A stretch of DNA of 57,212 nucleotides, taken from positions 1 to 57,212 of the forward strand of contig JAHYJD010000011.1 of assembly GCA_019429365.1 (NCBI GenBank). Reading direction: 5' to 3'. The notes beneath the pieces were generated by a model, which worked only from the letters and a program-made list of their open reading frames with translations, was not told where the DNA came from and searched no databases. Each line of letters begins with the position of its first letter. Positions within the stretch are counted from its first letter, which is position 1. The stretch is from Bacteroidales bacterium. GTDB lineage: Bacteria; Bacteroidota; Bacteroidia; Bacteroidales; UBA7960. Both the position numbers and the translations under genes were made by a program. Below are positions 16,032 through 23,941 of the stretch, one piece after another.

Positions 16032-17534
16032 CTAAAGCAAGTAATGGGCCGGATTATTATGCCTTATAAATTGCAGGGCTTTGTCCATTTCCACATACAT
16101 TACTTTGTCGTCCTCCACAAAAGGCACCTCTTTGCGGAAATCGTCCAGGAGGCGTTTCAGGGCAGGCGATGTTTTGTCGCTTTCGCGGAAAGCCATGGCC
16201 TGGCTGGCGTTGAGCAACTCAATGGCAAGGAGTTTTTCGAGGTTCTCCAAAATTTTCATCGTTTTCACCGCCCCATTGGCTCCCATGCTCACATGGTCTT
16301 CCTGTCCCTGGCTCGACTCGATAGAGTCGACCGAGGCCGGTGTACAGAGCTGTTTGTTCTGGCTCACAATCGATGCCGCAGTGTATTGTGGAATCATCAA
16401 CCCGGAGTTGAGGCCGGGATGGGCCACCAGGAAGGCCGGTAAATTCCTTGCGCCAGAAATAAGTCGATACACCCTGCGTTCGGAGATATTGCCCAGTTCG
16501 GCCAGGGCAATGCCCAAAAAGTCGAGGGTGATGGCCAGGGGCTGCCCGTGGAAGTTGCCGGCCGAAATGATCAGGTCATCTTCTGGAAACAGCGTTGGAT
16601 TGTCGGTAACGGCATTGATCTCATTTTCGAATACACTGGCCACGTAATGGATGGCATCTTTCGAGGCGCCGTGCACCTGGGGTATGCAGCGGAAGGAATA
16701 CGGATCCTGCACGTGCTGTTTTTTGCGGCTGATGAGCTGGCTGCCCTTGAGTATCTGCCTGAAGTTTGCAGCGGTTTCAATTTGCCCCTTGTGATGACGC
16801 ACCTGGTGCACCTGGTCGAAGAAAGGCTCTATACGACCATCGAAGCCTTCGAGCGAAAGCGCTCCAACCAAATCGGCCCAGTGGCTGAGTTCGAACGCCC
16901 TGATAAGGCAAAAGCTGCCAATGGCAGCCATAAACTGGGTGCCGTTGAGCAGTGCCAGACCTTCTTTCGATGCCAGTTCGAGGGCTTGCCAGCCCTTCAG
17001 TTTCAGCGCATCAGAAGCCGGCATGCGCCTGCCCTGAAAATCGACCTCGCCCATGCCCAGCAAAGGCAGCGACAAGTGAGCAAGGGGCGAAAGGTCGCCT
17101 GAAGCACCCAGTGAGCCCTGGCAGTAAACCACGGGCAAAATGTCGTGGTTGTAGAAATTCACCAGGCGTTCTACGGTTTCAAGTCGAACACCCGAGTGGC
17201 CGTAAGAAAGCGACTGTATTTTCAATACCAGCATCAGCCTTACCAGGTCGGCGGGTAACTCCTCTCCCATTCCACAGGCGTGCGACATGACCAGGTTCTT
17301 CTGCAGGGTTCCGAGCTCCTCGGGCGAAATGCTGTGGTTGCATAGTGAGCCAAAGCCGGTAGTAACGCCATAAATGGGGTCTTGCTGGTTTTTTATCTTT
17401 TCATCGAGGTAGTTGCGGCAGGCTATAATCTTTTCTTTTGAAATGCCGGAAAGCGCAAGCTTTTTCTTTCCTGTCAGCAGGTCTTTTAACGTATCAAAAT
17501 CAATTCTCCCGGGGCTGATGTGATGAACTTCCAT
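16032..17534 (-). CDS. hutH: Histidine ammonia-lyase
   Basis: 500 residues, normal for HutH. It deaminates L-histidine to urocanate. The self-forming MIO electrophile arises from Ala144-Ser145-Gly146 in GSLGASGDLSPLAHL. Other family blocks are YGVTTGFG (about 55-62), LLNGTQFM, the NPTLF region with GNFHGQPLA, and the C-terminal SSQGQEDHVSMGANG. The rest of the hut pathway (hutU, hutI, hutG or ftcD) is not adjacent. It lies only 16 nt downstream of hisS on the same strand, so histidine charging and histidine breakdown appear co-transcribed. A tyrosine or phenylalanine ammonia-lyase is less likely given the typical HutH blocks. Confidence 0.93.
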   Translation of the reverse strand: MEVHHISPGRIDFDTLKDLLTGKKKLALSGISKEKIIACRNYLDEKIKNQQDPIYGVTTGFGSLCNHSISPEELGTLQKNLVMSHACGMGEELPADLVRLMLVLKIQSLSYGHSGVRLETVERLVNFYNHDILPVVYCQGSLGASGDLSPLAHLSLPLLGMGEVDFQGRRMPASDALKLKGWQALELASKEGLALLNGTQFMAAIGSFCLIRAFELSHWADLVGALSLEGFDGRIEPFFDQVHQVRHHKGQIETAANFRQILKGSQLISRKKQHVQDPYSFRCIPQVHGASKDAIHYVASVFENEINAVTDNPTLFPEDDLIISAGNFHGQPLAITLDFLGIALAELGNISERRVYRLISGARNLPAFLVAHPGLNSGLMIPQYTAASIVSQNKQLCTPASVDSIESSQGQEDHVSMGANGAVKTMKILENLEKLLAIELLNASQAMAFRESDKTSPALKRLLDDFRKEVPFVEDDKVMYVEMDKALQFIRHNNPAHYLL

Positions 17535-17550
17535 TAGTATAAATACATTA

Positions 17551-18924
17551 TTAAATATGAGTAGATACCTTTTTTATCAATTCTTCGGCCGGCAGTTGCA
17601 GCTGCTCGCCGGTTTTCATGTTCTTTAAAGAATACAAGCCCTGATTCATCTCGCTTTCGCCTGCCAGCACTACAAAAGGAATCTGGTTTTTATCGGCATA
17701 CTGCATTTGCTTCTTCATTTTTGCAGGCTCCGGGTACATTTCGCAGCTGACGCCTCTCATGCGCAATTTCTGAAGCAGAGCCAGACAGTAGTCCCGCTCA
17801 CGCTGCCCGAAGTTTACTGCCAGCACCTTAGTAAATGTGCCAAGCTCTTGCGGGAAGAGGCCCAGTTCTTTCATGACGTCGTAAATACGGTCGGCCCCAA
17901 AAGAGACACCCACACCCGAAACCCCCTGCAGGCCGAAAATGCCCGTCAGGTCGTCGTAGCGCCCACCGCCGCAAATACTGCCCATGGCGGCATCCAGGGC
18001 TTTCACCTCAATAATGGCGCCGGTGTAATAGTTGAGGCCGCGGGCCAGGGTCAGGTCGAGCTCTACCGCACAAGCCGTTGGCGCCAGGGCATTGATGGCA
18101 AACACTTCCCGGATTTCCTCAATGCCATTCATGCCCACTTCTGAAGAAGCCAGCAAGGACGAAAGCACCTGCAGTTTTTCTTCGTCGCTTCCGCTGAGCT
18201 GCAAAATGGGTTGCAACTTTCCAATGGCTTCTTGGCTAAGCCCCCTTTCCAGCAATTCCTCATTCACCTTTTCCAGGCCAATCTTTTCAATCTTGTCGAT
18301 GGCTATGGTAATATCAGTCAGCTTGTCTTCGAAGCCAATATATTGGGCAATTCCAGCCAGAATTTTTCGGTTGTTGAACTTAATAACCACCCTGATTCCC
18401 AGGCTGGAAAAGACCTCGTCGATGATCTGTAAAAACTCTGCTTCATTGAGCAGGGAGTCGCTTCCCACCACGTCCACATCGCACTGAAAAAATTCGCGGT
18501 AGCGTCCTTTCTGGGGGCGGTCGGCGCGCCAAACAGGCTGTATCTGGTAGCGTTTGAAGGGGAAGGTAATGTCGTTCTGATACTGCACCACATAGCGTGC
18601 AAAAGGCACGGTGAGGTCGTAGCGCAGGGCCTTTTCGCAAATCTGTGCCGAGAGTCTGCCCGGGTCGCGCTGCTGCCAATCGGCCTCGCTCACCTTCGAG
18701 GTAAAATCGCCAGAGTTAAGAATGCGAAATATCAGGCGGTCGCCCTCCTCCCCATATTTTCCCATAAGGGTCGACAACGACTCCATGGCAGGCGTTTCAA
18801 TGGGTTTATAACCATGTAGTTGAAAAATTTTTCTAACGGTAGTAAAGATCAGTTCCCTTCCGGCGATCTCCGCAGGAGAAAAGTCGCGGGTACCTTTGGG
18901 AATGCCTGGTTTTTGCAATGCCAT
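17551..18924 (-). CDS. hisS: Histidyl-tRNA synthetase
   Basis: About 457 residues from ATG 18924 ([19 protein letters not shown]). I prefer this to the ATG at 19017, which adds 31 residues not seen in HisRS, and because a -7 box lies just before it at 18952-18945. It is a class II synthetase: motif 1 region, motif 2 [20 protein letters not shown], the histidine-specific block [16 protein letters not shown], and motif 3 with [15 protein letters not shown]. The C-terminal anticodon-binding domain follows ([21 protein letters not shown] and KKQMQYADK). It charges tRNA-His. It heads a two-gene unit with hutH. Confidence 0.96.
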   Translation of the reverse strand: MALQKPGIPKGTRDFSPAEIAGRELIFTTVRKIFQLHGYKPIETPAMESLSTLMGKYGEEGDRLIFRILNSGDFTSKVSEADWQQRDPGRLSAQICEKALRYDLTVPFARYVVQYQNDITFPFKRYQIQPVWRADRPQKGRYREFFQCDVDVVGSDSLLNEAEFLQIIDEVFSSLGIRVVIKFNNRKILAGIAQYIGFEDKLTDITIAIDKIEKIGLEKVNEELLERGLSQEAIGKLQPILQLSGSDEEKLQVLSSLLASSEVGMNGIEEIREVFAINALAPTACAVELDLTLARGLNYYTGAIIEVKALDAAMGSICGGGRYDDLTGIFGLQGVSGVGVSFGADRIYDVMKELGLFPQELGTFTKVLAVNFGQRERDYCLALLQKLRMRGVSCEMYPEPAKMKKQMQYADKNQIPFVVLAGESEMNQGLYSLKNMKTGEQLQLPAEELIKKVSTHI

Positions 18925-18944
18925 ATCACTTTTTTTGGTTGGCA

Positions 18945-18952
18945 CAAAATTA
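18945..18952 (-). promoter_or_regulatory. -7 element of the hisS-hutH unit
   Basis: Exact TAnnTTTG match (TAATTTTG on the minus strand) 20 nt before the hisS ATG at 18924. It implies a short leader of about 15 nt and supports that start over the upstream ATG. No clear -33 box at the right distance. Confidence 0.5.
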
Positions 18953-19058
18953 AGCCCTTTTTCCAAAAGGGTAAGGCCAAAAAAATAAAAACAAATGTCA
19001 TTTAAACGATTGAACAAAATTTCTTAAATTTGTTTAAAGTTATAGCCACTTTTAGCTA

Positions 19059-19066
19059 TATATTTG
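19059..19066 (+). promoter_or_regulatory. Candidate -7 element for the NYN-CSD gene
   Basis: Exact TAnnTTTG match (TATATTTG). A TTTG occurs at 19029-19032 but the 26-nt spacer is long. The leader to the ATG at 19150 would be about 80 nt. Confidence 0.4.
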
Positions 19067-19149
19067 CATTTTTAACAAAACTCAATACTTACATTAGGTA
19101 TACCACAATTCTCAGTTTATCTATTATAAATCATTAATTATCCAACTTT

Positions 19150-20094
19150 ATGAGCAACCTGAAAGGTCCCCTGACCCGTATCGGGGTTTTTTATGATGGT
19201 AACTATTTCTTACATGTTAGCAACTATTACAATTACGTACATCCCCGGAAAAGACGCCTGAGCATAGCCGGATTGCATGAATTTATCCGACAGCAGGTAG
19301 CTGCCGAAGATGGCGGCGATTATAATCTTTGCCACATTGTCGATGCGCACTACTTCCGTGGCCGCATCAGCGCCCAGGAGGCCGCTCAGCGAGGCAACCA
19401 GCTTTATTACGAGCGGGTTTTCGACGATATACTCATGTCGGAAGGTGTGGTAACGCATTATTTTCCGCTGAAGTCATTTTTTGGCAAGCGCGAAGAAAAG
19501 AGCGTGGATGTTTACCTGGCACTGGAAGCTTATGAAAGGGCTGTTTCGGGCAAGATCGATGTATTGGTGCTGATCAGCTCCGATGGCGACTTCGTTCCAC
19601 TCATTCGCAAGGTAAACGGCCTGGGCGTAAGGGTTATGGTTATGTGCTGGGACTTTGAATTTACCAACGACGAGGGCCAGAAAATGGTTACCCGCACCTC
19701 GCAGCACCTGCTCGAAGAGGTGTCGTACCCGTTGCAAATGCACGAGCTCATCGACAGCCGCCTGAAGAAAAACGACCCGTTGATCAATGCATTGTTTGTG
19801 CAGGAGGAGTTTAACACCCCAACCAACCCGGCTCCTGTGGAAGGAGAAGAGGATGAGGATGAGGACGACAAGTTCAATCGCATCGACCAGGGTGAAGCAC
19901 AAATTAGCGAGGTGCTGAGCCTCAAAAATGGTTATGGGTTTATTAAATACCCCAACAACAACCTGTTTTTCCATTATACCGATGTGCTCAACGTGGATTT
20001 CAACGAGCTGTTGACCGGTGACGAAGTGGAATTTACCGTGGAGCGAAAATATAACGGGCAGGATGTGGCCAAAAACGTAAAAAAGATCAATTAA
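19150..20094 (+). CDS. NYN-domain putative RNase fused to a cold shock domain
   Basis: 314 residues. About 10-185 is a LabA/DUF88-type NYN (PIN-like) nuclease domain. Its acidic active-site residues appear to be Asp in VFYDGNYF (about 14-20), Asp in SVDVYLALEAYE (about 118-129) and Asp in ISSDGDFVPLIRK (about 142-154). A low-complexity acidic linker (EGEEDEDEDD) joins it to a C-terminal OB-fold cold shock domain (about 250-314), with the RNA-binding face visible as KNGYGFIKY and LFFHYTDV. The natural reading is a single-strand RNA-binding endoribonuclease in the cytoplasm. It ends 6 nt before the convergent RtcB ligase gene, which is suggestive of RNA processing or repair, though the two are not co-transcribed. 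The target RNA is unknown. Confidence 0.85.
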   Translation: MSNLKGPLTRIGVFYDGNYFLHVSNYYNYVHPRKRRLSIAGLHEFIRQQVAAEDGGDYNLCHIVDAHYFRGRISAQEAAQRGNQLYYERVFDDILMSEGVVTHYFPLKSFFGKREEKSVDVYLALEAYERAVSGKIDVLVLISSDGDFVPLIRKVNGLGVRVMVMCWDFEFTNDEGQKMVTRTSQHLLEEVSYPLQMHELIDSRLKKNDPLINALFVQEEFNTPTNPAPVEGEEDEDEDDKFNRIDQGEAQISEVLSLKNGYGFIKYPNNNLFFHYTDVLNVDFNELLTGDEVEFTVERKYNGQDVAKNVKKIN

Positions 20095-20100
20095 TTTTGA

Positions 20101-21270
20101 TTACCCTTTAATTACTGCCAAAGGATTTAGTTCAACCAGGATGTCCACCAGGTCGTCCTGGTTTTTCATTACCACGACAATGTCTTTGTAAGCGCCTGAA
20201 GCCTCTTCCAGATCGCCGGCACGGCGCAGGGCATGGATAATGCCTTGTTGCTCCAGCTTTTCAATCTCCTTTTTGAGGTCCAGTGAGCGTATGGCCTCTT
20301 TGCGTCCCATTTTTCGTCCCGCACCATGGGAGCAGCTTTCGAAACTCTCGGGATTGCCCTTGCCCCTCACAATAAAGCTGCTGGCACCCTGGCTGCCCGG
20401 AATAATACCCACGGTGTCCTTTCCGGCTTTGGTAGCTCCCTTGCGATGCACGATCACTTCCTGCCCGAAATGCTTTTCCGCGGAAGCGTAATTATGGGCA
20501 ATATTGATCATGGGTGCTGAGCGGAATGCCCCCTTGAAATGCTCCTGAAAAACCCCCAGTATATTGTCCATCATAAGCCGGCGGTTGGCCAGTGCGAAAT
20601 CGATGCAATAGTTCATTTCGGCCAGGTATTGCTGCCCCTCGGGGCTTTCTATCGGCAGCCAGGCCAGCTGCGCCGAACGCGGCACCGTGCTTTTCCATTG
20701 CTCATTTAATTGAATGGCCAGGCGGTTGTAATAGTCGGCCACCTGTTTGCCAATGTTCCGGCTGCCCGAATGCACCATGATCCAAATGAGCCCATCGGAA
20801 CCTTTCTGCACTTCAATGAAGTGGTTTCCTCCGCCCAGGGTGCCGACCTGATAAATGGCACTTTCGTATTCGCGTTCGACCACGGGCATTGTCTGCCGTG
20901 GCATTCGCCCGGGCATGCATCGCTCATCCTGCCGTTGGTTGTGATGTTTAAAACCCAGGGGCACCAGCTTGCGGACATCCGACATGATATTTTTCAGGGT
21001 GCTGCGGTCAATTTCGTGCAGCGAGGTTTGCACGGCGCACATGCCGCAGCCGATATCCACTCCCACCGCATTGGGAATGATCACGTCCAGGGTGGCCAGC
21101 ACTCCGCCAATGGGCATGCCAAATCCCTGGTGGCAGTCGGGCATCAGCGCTATGTGGCTATAGGCAAAAGGCAGGCGCGCCAGGTTGCGGGCTTGTAACA
21201 GGGCACCTGCCTCAATATCATTGAGCCAGAGCTTAATGGGAATGGGTTCGTCGGTTATTTGGCGAATCAT
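20101..21270 (-). CDS. rtcB: RtcB-family RNA ligase
   Basis: About 389 residues from ATG 21270 (MIRQITDEPIPIKLWL); the ATG at 21300 adds 10 unlikely residues. RtcB joins RNA ends with 2',3'-cyclic phosphate or 3'-phosphate to 5'-OH, using GTP and Mn2+. Motifs seen are MPDCHQGFGMPIGGV (about 43-57), GVDIGCGMCAV (metal-binding Asp and Cys), the block GTLGGGNHFIEV with HSGSRNIGKQVADYY, and the C-terminal SHGAGRKMGRKEA with the guanylylated His. The slightly short length matches the small bacterial RtcB group (RtcB2-like). No archease or RtcR/RtcA gene is adjacent. It converges on the NYN-CSD nuclease gene. Confidence 0.93.
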   Translation of the reverse strand: MIRQITDEPIPIKLWLNDIEAGALLQARNLARLPFAYSHIALMPDCHQGFGMPIGGVLATLDVIIPNAVGVDIGCGMCAVQTSLHEIDRSTLKNIMSDVRKLVPLGFKHHNQRQDERCMPGRMPRQTMPVVEREYESAIYQVGTLGGGNHFIEVQKGSDGLIWIMVHSGSRNIGKQVADYYNRLAIQLNEQWKSTVPRSAQLAWLPIESPEGQQYLAEMNYCIDFALANRRLMMDNILGVFQEHFKGAFRSAPMINIAHNYASAEKHFGQEVIVHRKGATKAGKDTVGIIPGSQGASSFIVRGKGNPESFESCSHGAGRKMGRKEAIRSLDLKKEIEKLEQQGIIHALRRAGDLEEASGAYKDIVVVMKNQDDLVDILVELNPLAVIKG

Positions 21271-21368
21271 AGTCAAATGCTGAAAGTTGAAGATACACAA
21301 TTTTCAGCTTCTTGCACGAAATTTACTGTAATAACTGGTTTGCTCCAAAATTCAATGTGCATTATTAG

Positions 21369-21376
21369 TACCTTTG
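21369..21376 (+). promoter_or_regulatory. -7 element of the YchF-type gene
   Basis: Exact TACCTTTG (TAnnTTTG) 23 nt before the ATG at 21400. A TTTG lies at 21339-21342, but a 26-nt spacer is longer than usual. Confidence 0.5.
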
Positions 21377-21399
21377 CAAGCTGAAAAAACACACTGATT

Positions 21400-22485
21400 A
21401 TGGCACTAAACTGCGGAATGGTAGGGATAGCCGGGAGCGGCAAAACCACCCTGTTCAACTCATTATCGAAAGGTCGCATGGAAGACACCCAGGTTGCCGG
21501 CAAGGCCAACCTCGGACAGATAGAAGTGCCCGATCCGCGCCTGGATGCCATCGCGGCCATTGTGAAGCCTGTAAAGGTAGTTCGCACCACTGTGGAGATT
21601 ATCGACATTCCGGGTCTGACCAAAGGCGGGGCCACCCAGAAAGGTGCAGGGCAGTTCCTGGCCGAGATCAGGCAAACCGATGCCATTATACATGTGCTTC
21701 GCTGCTTCGACGACCCCATGGTGCCGCATATCGAAGGTTCGGTAAACCCGCTGCGCGACAAGGAAACCATAGACCTGGAGCTTATTTCCAAGGACCTGGA
21801 AACCCTTGAAAAAAAGATTCAACGGACAGATAAGCTTGCCCGCGTAGGTGATAAGGATGCGAAAAAAGCCTTGACGGTGCTTACTGCCCTTCAGGAGCAT
21901 TTCGAGAACGGTGAGCCCGCGCGCAGTTTCCAAATTGAAGAAACCGACAGGGAAATTCTTGACGATTGCTTTTTCCTGACCATAAAACCAGTGATTTACG
22001 TTTGTAACGTTGATGAAGCATCTGCCTCCGGGGGAAACAAATACACCGAAATGGTGGCATCTACCATTGAAAAGGAAGGTGCTGAAATGCTTACTATTGC
22101 CGCCAAGGCAGAAGCAGAGATAGCCCAGCTCGACGGCGAAGAAGACCGCATGGCATTTCTGGAAGACATGGGACTGCAGGAACCGGGTGTGAACAAGTTG
22201 ATCAGGGCGGCCTACCGCACCCTGAACCTGCACACCTTTTTTACCGAAGGGCCCAAAGAAGTCAGGGCCTGGACCATACATGCCGGCACCCCTGCACCCA
22301 AAGCAGCCGGCGTAATCCACTCCGACCTTGAAAGAGGGTTTATCCGGGCAGAAGTAAAACGCTGGGAAGACTTTGTGGAGCTTGGGTCAGAACATGCCTG
22401 CAAGCAAGCAGGGAAGTTCCACATTGAGGGAAAAACTTACATCGTAAAAGACGGCGACATCTTCCACGTGCGCTTTAACGTCTAA
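21400..22485 (+). CDS. YchF/Obg-type GTPase with divergent P-loop
   Basis: 361 residues, the YchF length. The G-domain has Walker A GIAGSGKTTLFNSLSKG (about 9-25), G3 DIPGLTKGG (about 69-77) and an NVDE signature in VIYVCNVDEAS (about 202-212), which in YchF gives ATP preference. The C-terminal TGS-like domain (about 275-361) has FTEGPKEVRAWTIHAGTPAPKAAGVIHSD and ends VRFNV. The P-loop reads AGSGKTT instead of the usual PNVGKST, and the usual FPFCTIxPN segment is replaced by QVAGKANLGQIEVPD. It may be a second, specialised YchF paralogue (the DUF933 group) rather than the ribosome-linked canonical protein. It ends 55 bp before the IS. Confidence 0.85.
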   Translation: MALNCGMVGIAGSGKTTLFNSLSKGRMEDTQVAGKANLGQIEVPDPRLDAIAAIVKPVKVVRTTVEIIDIPGLTKGGATQKGAGQFLAEIRQTDAIIHVLRCFDDPMVPHIEGSVNPLRDKETIDLELISKDLETLEKKIQRTDKLARVGDKDAKKALTVLTALQEHFENGEPARSFQIEETDREILDDCFFLTIKPVIYVCNVDEASASGGNKYTEMVASTIEKEGAEMLTIAAKAEAEIAQLDGEEDRMAFLEDMGLQEPGVNKLIRAAYRTLNLHTFFTEGPKEVRAWTIHAGTPAPKAAGVIHSDLERGFIRAEVKRWEDFVELGSEHACKQAGKFHIEGKTYIVKDGDIFHVRFNV

Positions 22486-22540
22486 AGAAATTGATGAATA
22501 ATGATTGCGGATTTATGATTTTATAATTATTATCATTAAT

Positions 22541-23917
22541 GTCCGATAAAAAATAAGAATTGGTTTTTTCGTTTTGTAACCCATTGAATATAAGGTTGTT
22601 TTGATTTTGACTTCATGAATCATCGATGCCAAGCCCCCCAAACAGGTCTAACTGACCGGAGTAAATTTTACTTTTTCTCCAGTCTCGGTCGGGATTTTCA
22701 AGAAAGCTTAGCAACAAGATATAGTTGAACAAATGTATTTTACAAAAGCTAACCAAGTTTGAAAAGGCCCATTTTCTTTTGAGCATTTTCTGTATTACCG
22801 TCATTAATAAGTTAGCTATCAATGCACAGTATATCTGAATCTTTATAGCGTTCTCATTGTCACCTAAAAAATATTTTAAGGGAAAATTCTGCTTTAACTG
22901 CTTAAAAAGCAATTCAATCTGCCATCTAAGCTTGTAAATGGCTGCAACCAAATCTGCCCTCATATCGAACAAATTGGTAAGAAATTCAAATTCACGCTTT
23001 AGCACTCTATCGTAGAAAGTTATTTTTCTAAGGCTTAGTTTGGGTTTATGGCCATCCTTAACAAATACTTCAATGGTAATATCTTCTAAAACCCCACTAT
23101 GGATATTCTGCTCAATAAAGTGTTGCTCGGTAACATTGTAAACGGCATTATCCTTTATTCGGGTAACAAAACCAACCTCAGCATTGGTGAAAGCCTCAAA
23201 GGCTTTGTAGTCATTATACCCTTTATCAAACACATAAATTGTATCCGCCTTATGCTTAAGCTTGTTCAATAAAACATGGTCATGGGTGGCTGCATCCGTA
23301 AACCAGACCATTTTAGGGACTGTTTCGTCCACATTGATAACTGAATGTACTTTTATCCCCCCTTTACGTTTGCCCGAAGAAGGATTACGGCCAACACACT
23401 TGAGAATATCCTGAAACAAGCTTATTGTTGTGCTATCGAATATTTCTATTTGCTTGTTTATTACATCTTTAATCCGGGTGTCCGATAAAAAATGGCCATA
23501 CTTTTTCAAAAGCTTGTTATAAACCAGGCAGAATACATTTGCATCGCGTCTTTTATTGGCATCAGACAAGGTGCTCCTGTAAGGAATGTGCTCCAGTTTA
23601 AAGTGCATGGTTTTACCTGCCAGACCAAGCATGGCTCCAGACACCTCCCGCAATGATGTGCATTTGGCAAAAGAGCAAAACAACATACTAATCAAGTGAT
23701 CCCTGGTTTTAAACCGTTTAATGTAATAATCTGAACCCTGCTTTTTGGCTGAATCTGTAATGATATTATCATCAATAAGAGAAACTAGCTGTCCGAAAAC
23801 CGACTGTCCAAAGAAATGTGTAGATTTGCTCATCGTAGCTTTTTTTGTTTAGCGACTCAAATCTACGAAAAGGAAGGGGAGGTTTAATCACCCCCCTTCC
23901 CAATTTTTTTATCGGAC
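22541..23917 (-). mobile_element. IS4-family insertion sequence, complete, about 1.38 kb
   Basis: Terminal inverted repeats of 13 bp (GTCCGATAAAAAA) lie at 22541-22553 and, inverted, 23905-23917. One transposase gene fills the inside on the minus strand. The only direct repeat at the ends is AAT (22538-22540 and 23918-23920), too short to be sure of a target duplication. The element lies between the YchF gene and the start of the accessory operon and ends 24 bp before the next gene's ATG, so it has replaced or displaced that gene's native promoter. Both ends and the ORF look intact, so it may still be mobile. Confidence 0.85.
22613..23833 (-). CDS. IS4-family DDE transposase
   Basis: 406 residues, uninterrupted. 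The N-terminal half has the DUF4372-like region (DHLISMLFCSFAKCTSLREV), followed by PYRSTLSDANKRRD, typical of IS4 elements of Bacteroidetes. Catalytic residues: first Asp in EIFDSTTISLF (about 131), second Asp in YVFDKGYNDY (about 205), and Glu in the YREK signature YKLRWQIELLFKQLK (about 315-329). It cuts and rejoins DNA at the element ends. No frameshift is seen, and the ATG at 23833 is 72 nt inside the right inverted repeat. Confidence 0.93.
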   Translation of the reverse strand: MSKSTHFFGQSVFGQLVSLIDDNIITDSAKKQGSDYYIKRFKTRDHLISMLFCSFAKCTSLREVSGAMLGLAGKTMHFKLEHIPYRSTLSDANKRRDANVFCLVYNKLLKKYGHFLSDTRIKDVINKQIEIFDSTTISLFQDILKCVGRNPSSGKRKGGIKVHSVINVDETVPKMVWFTDAATHDHVLLNKLKHKADTIYVFDKGYNDYKAFEAFTNAEVGFVTRIKDNAVYNVTEQHFIEQNIHSGVLEDITIEVFVKDGHKPKLSLRKITFYDRVLKREFEFLTNLFDMRADLVAAIYKLRWQIELLFKQLKQNFPLKYFLGDNENAIKIQIYCALIANLLMTVIQKMLKRKWAFSNLVSFCKIHLFNYILLLSFLENPDRDWRKSKIYSGQLDLFGGLGIDDS

Positions 23918-23941
23918 AATAGTGAATTAAAATGAAAAAAA

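Noticed and set aside
21463-22320. 285-codon frame opposite the YchF-type gene
   Set aside because: Antisense shadow with no domain; the plus-strand frame has all G motifs.
22538-23920. AAT direct repeat as proof of target-site duplication
   Set aside because: Three AT-rich bases can match by chance, and IS4 elements usually make longer duplications.
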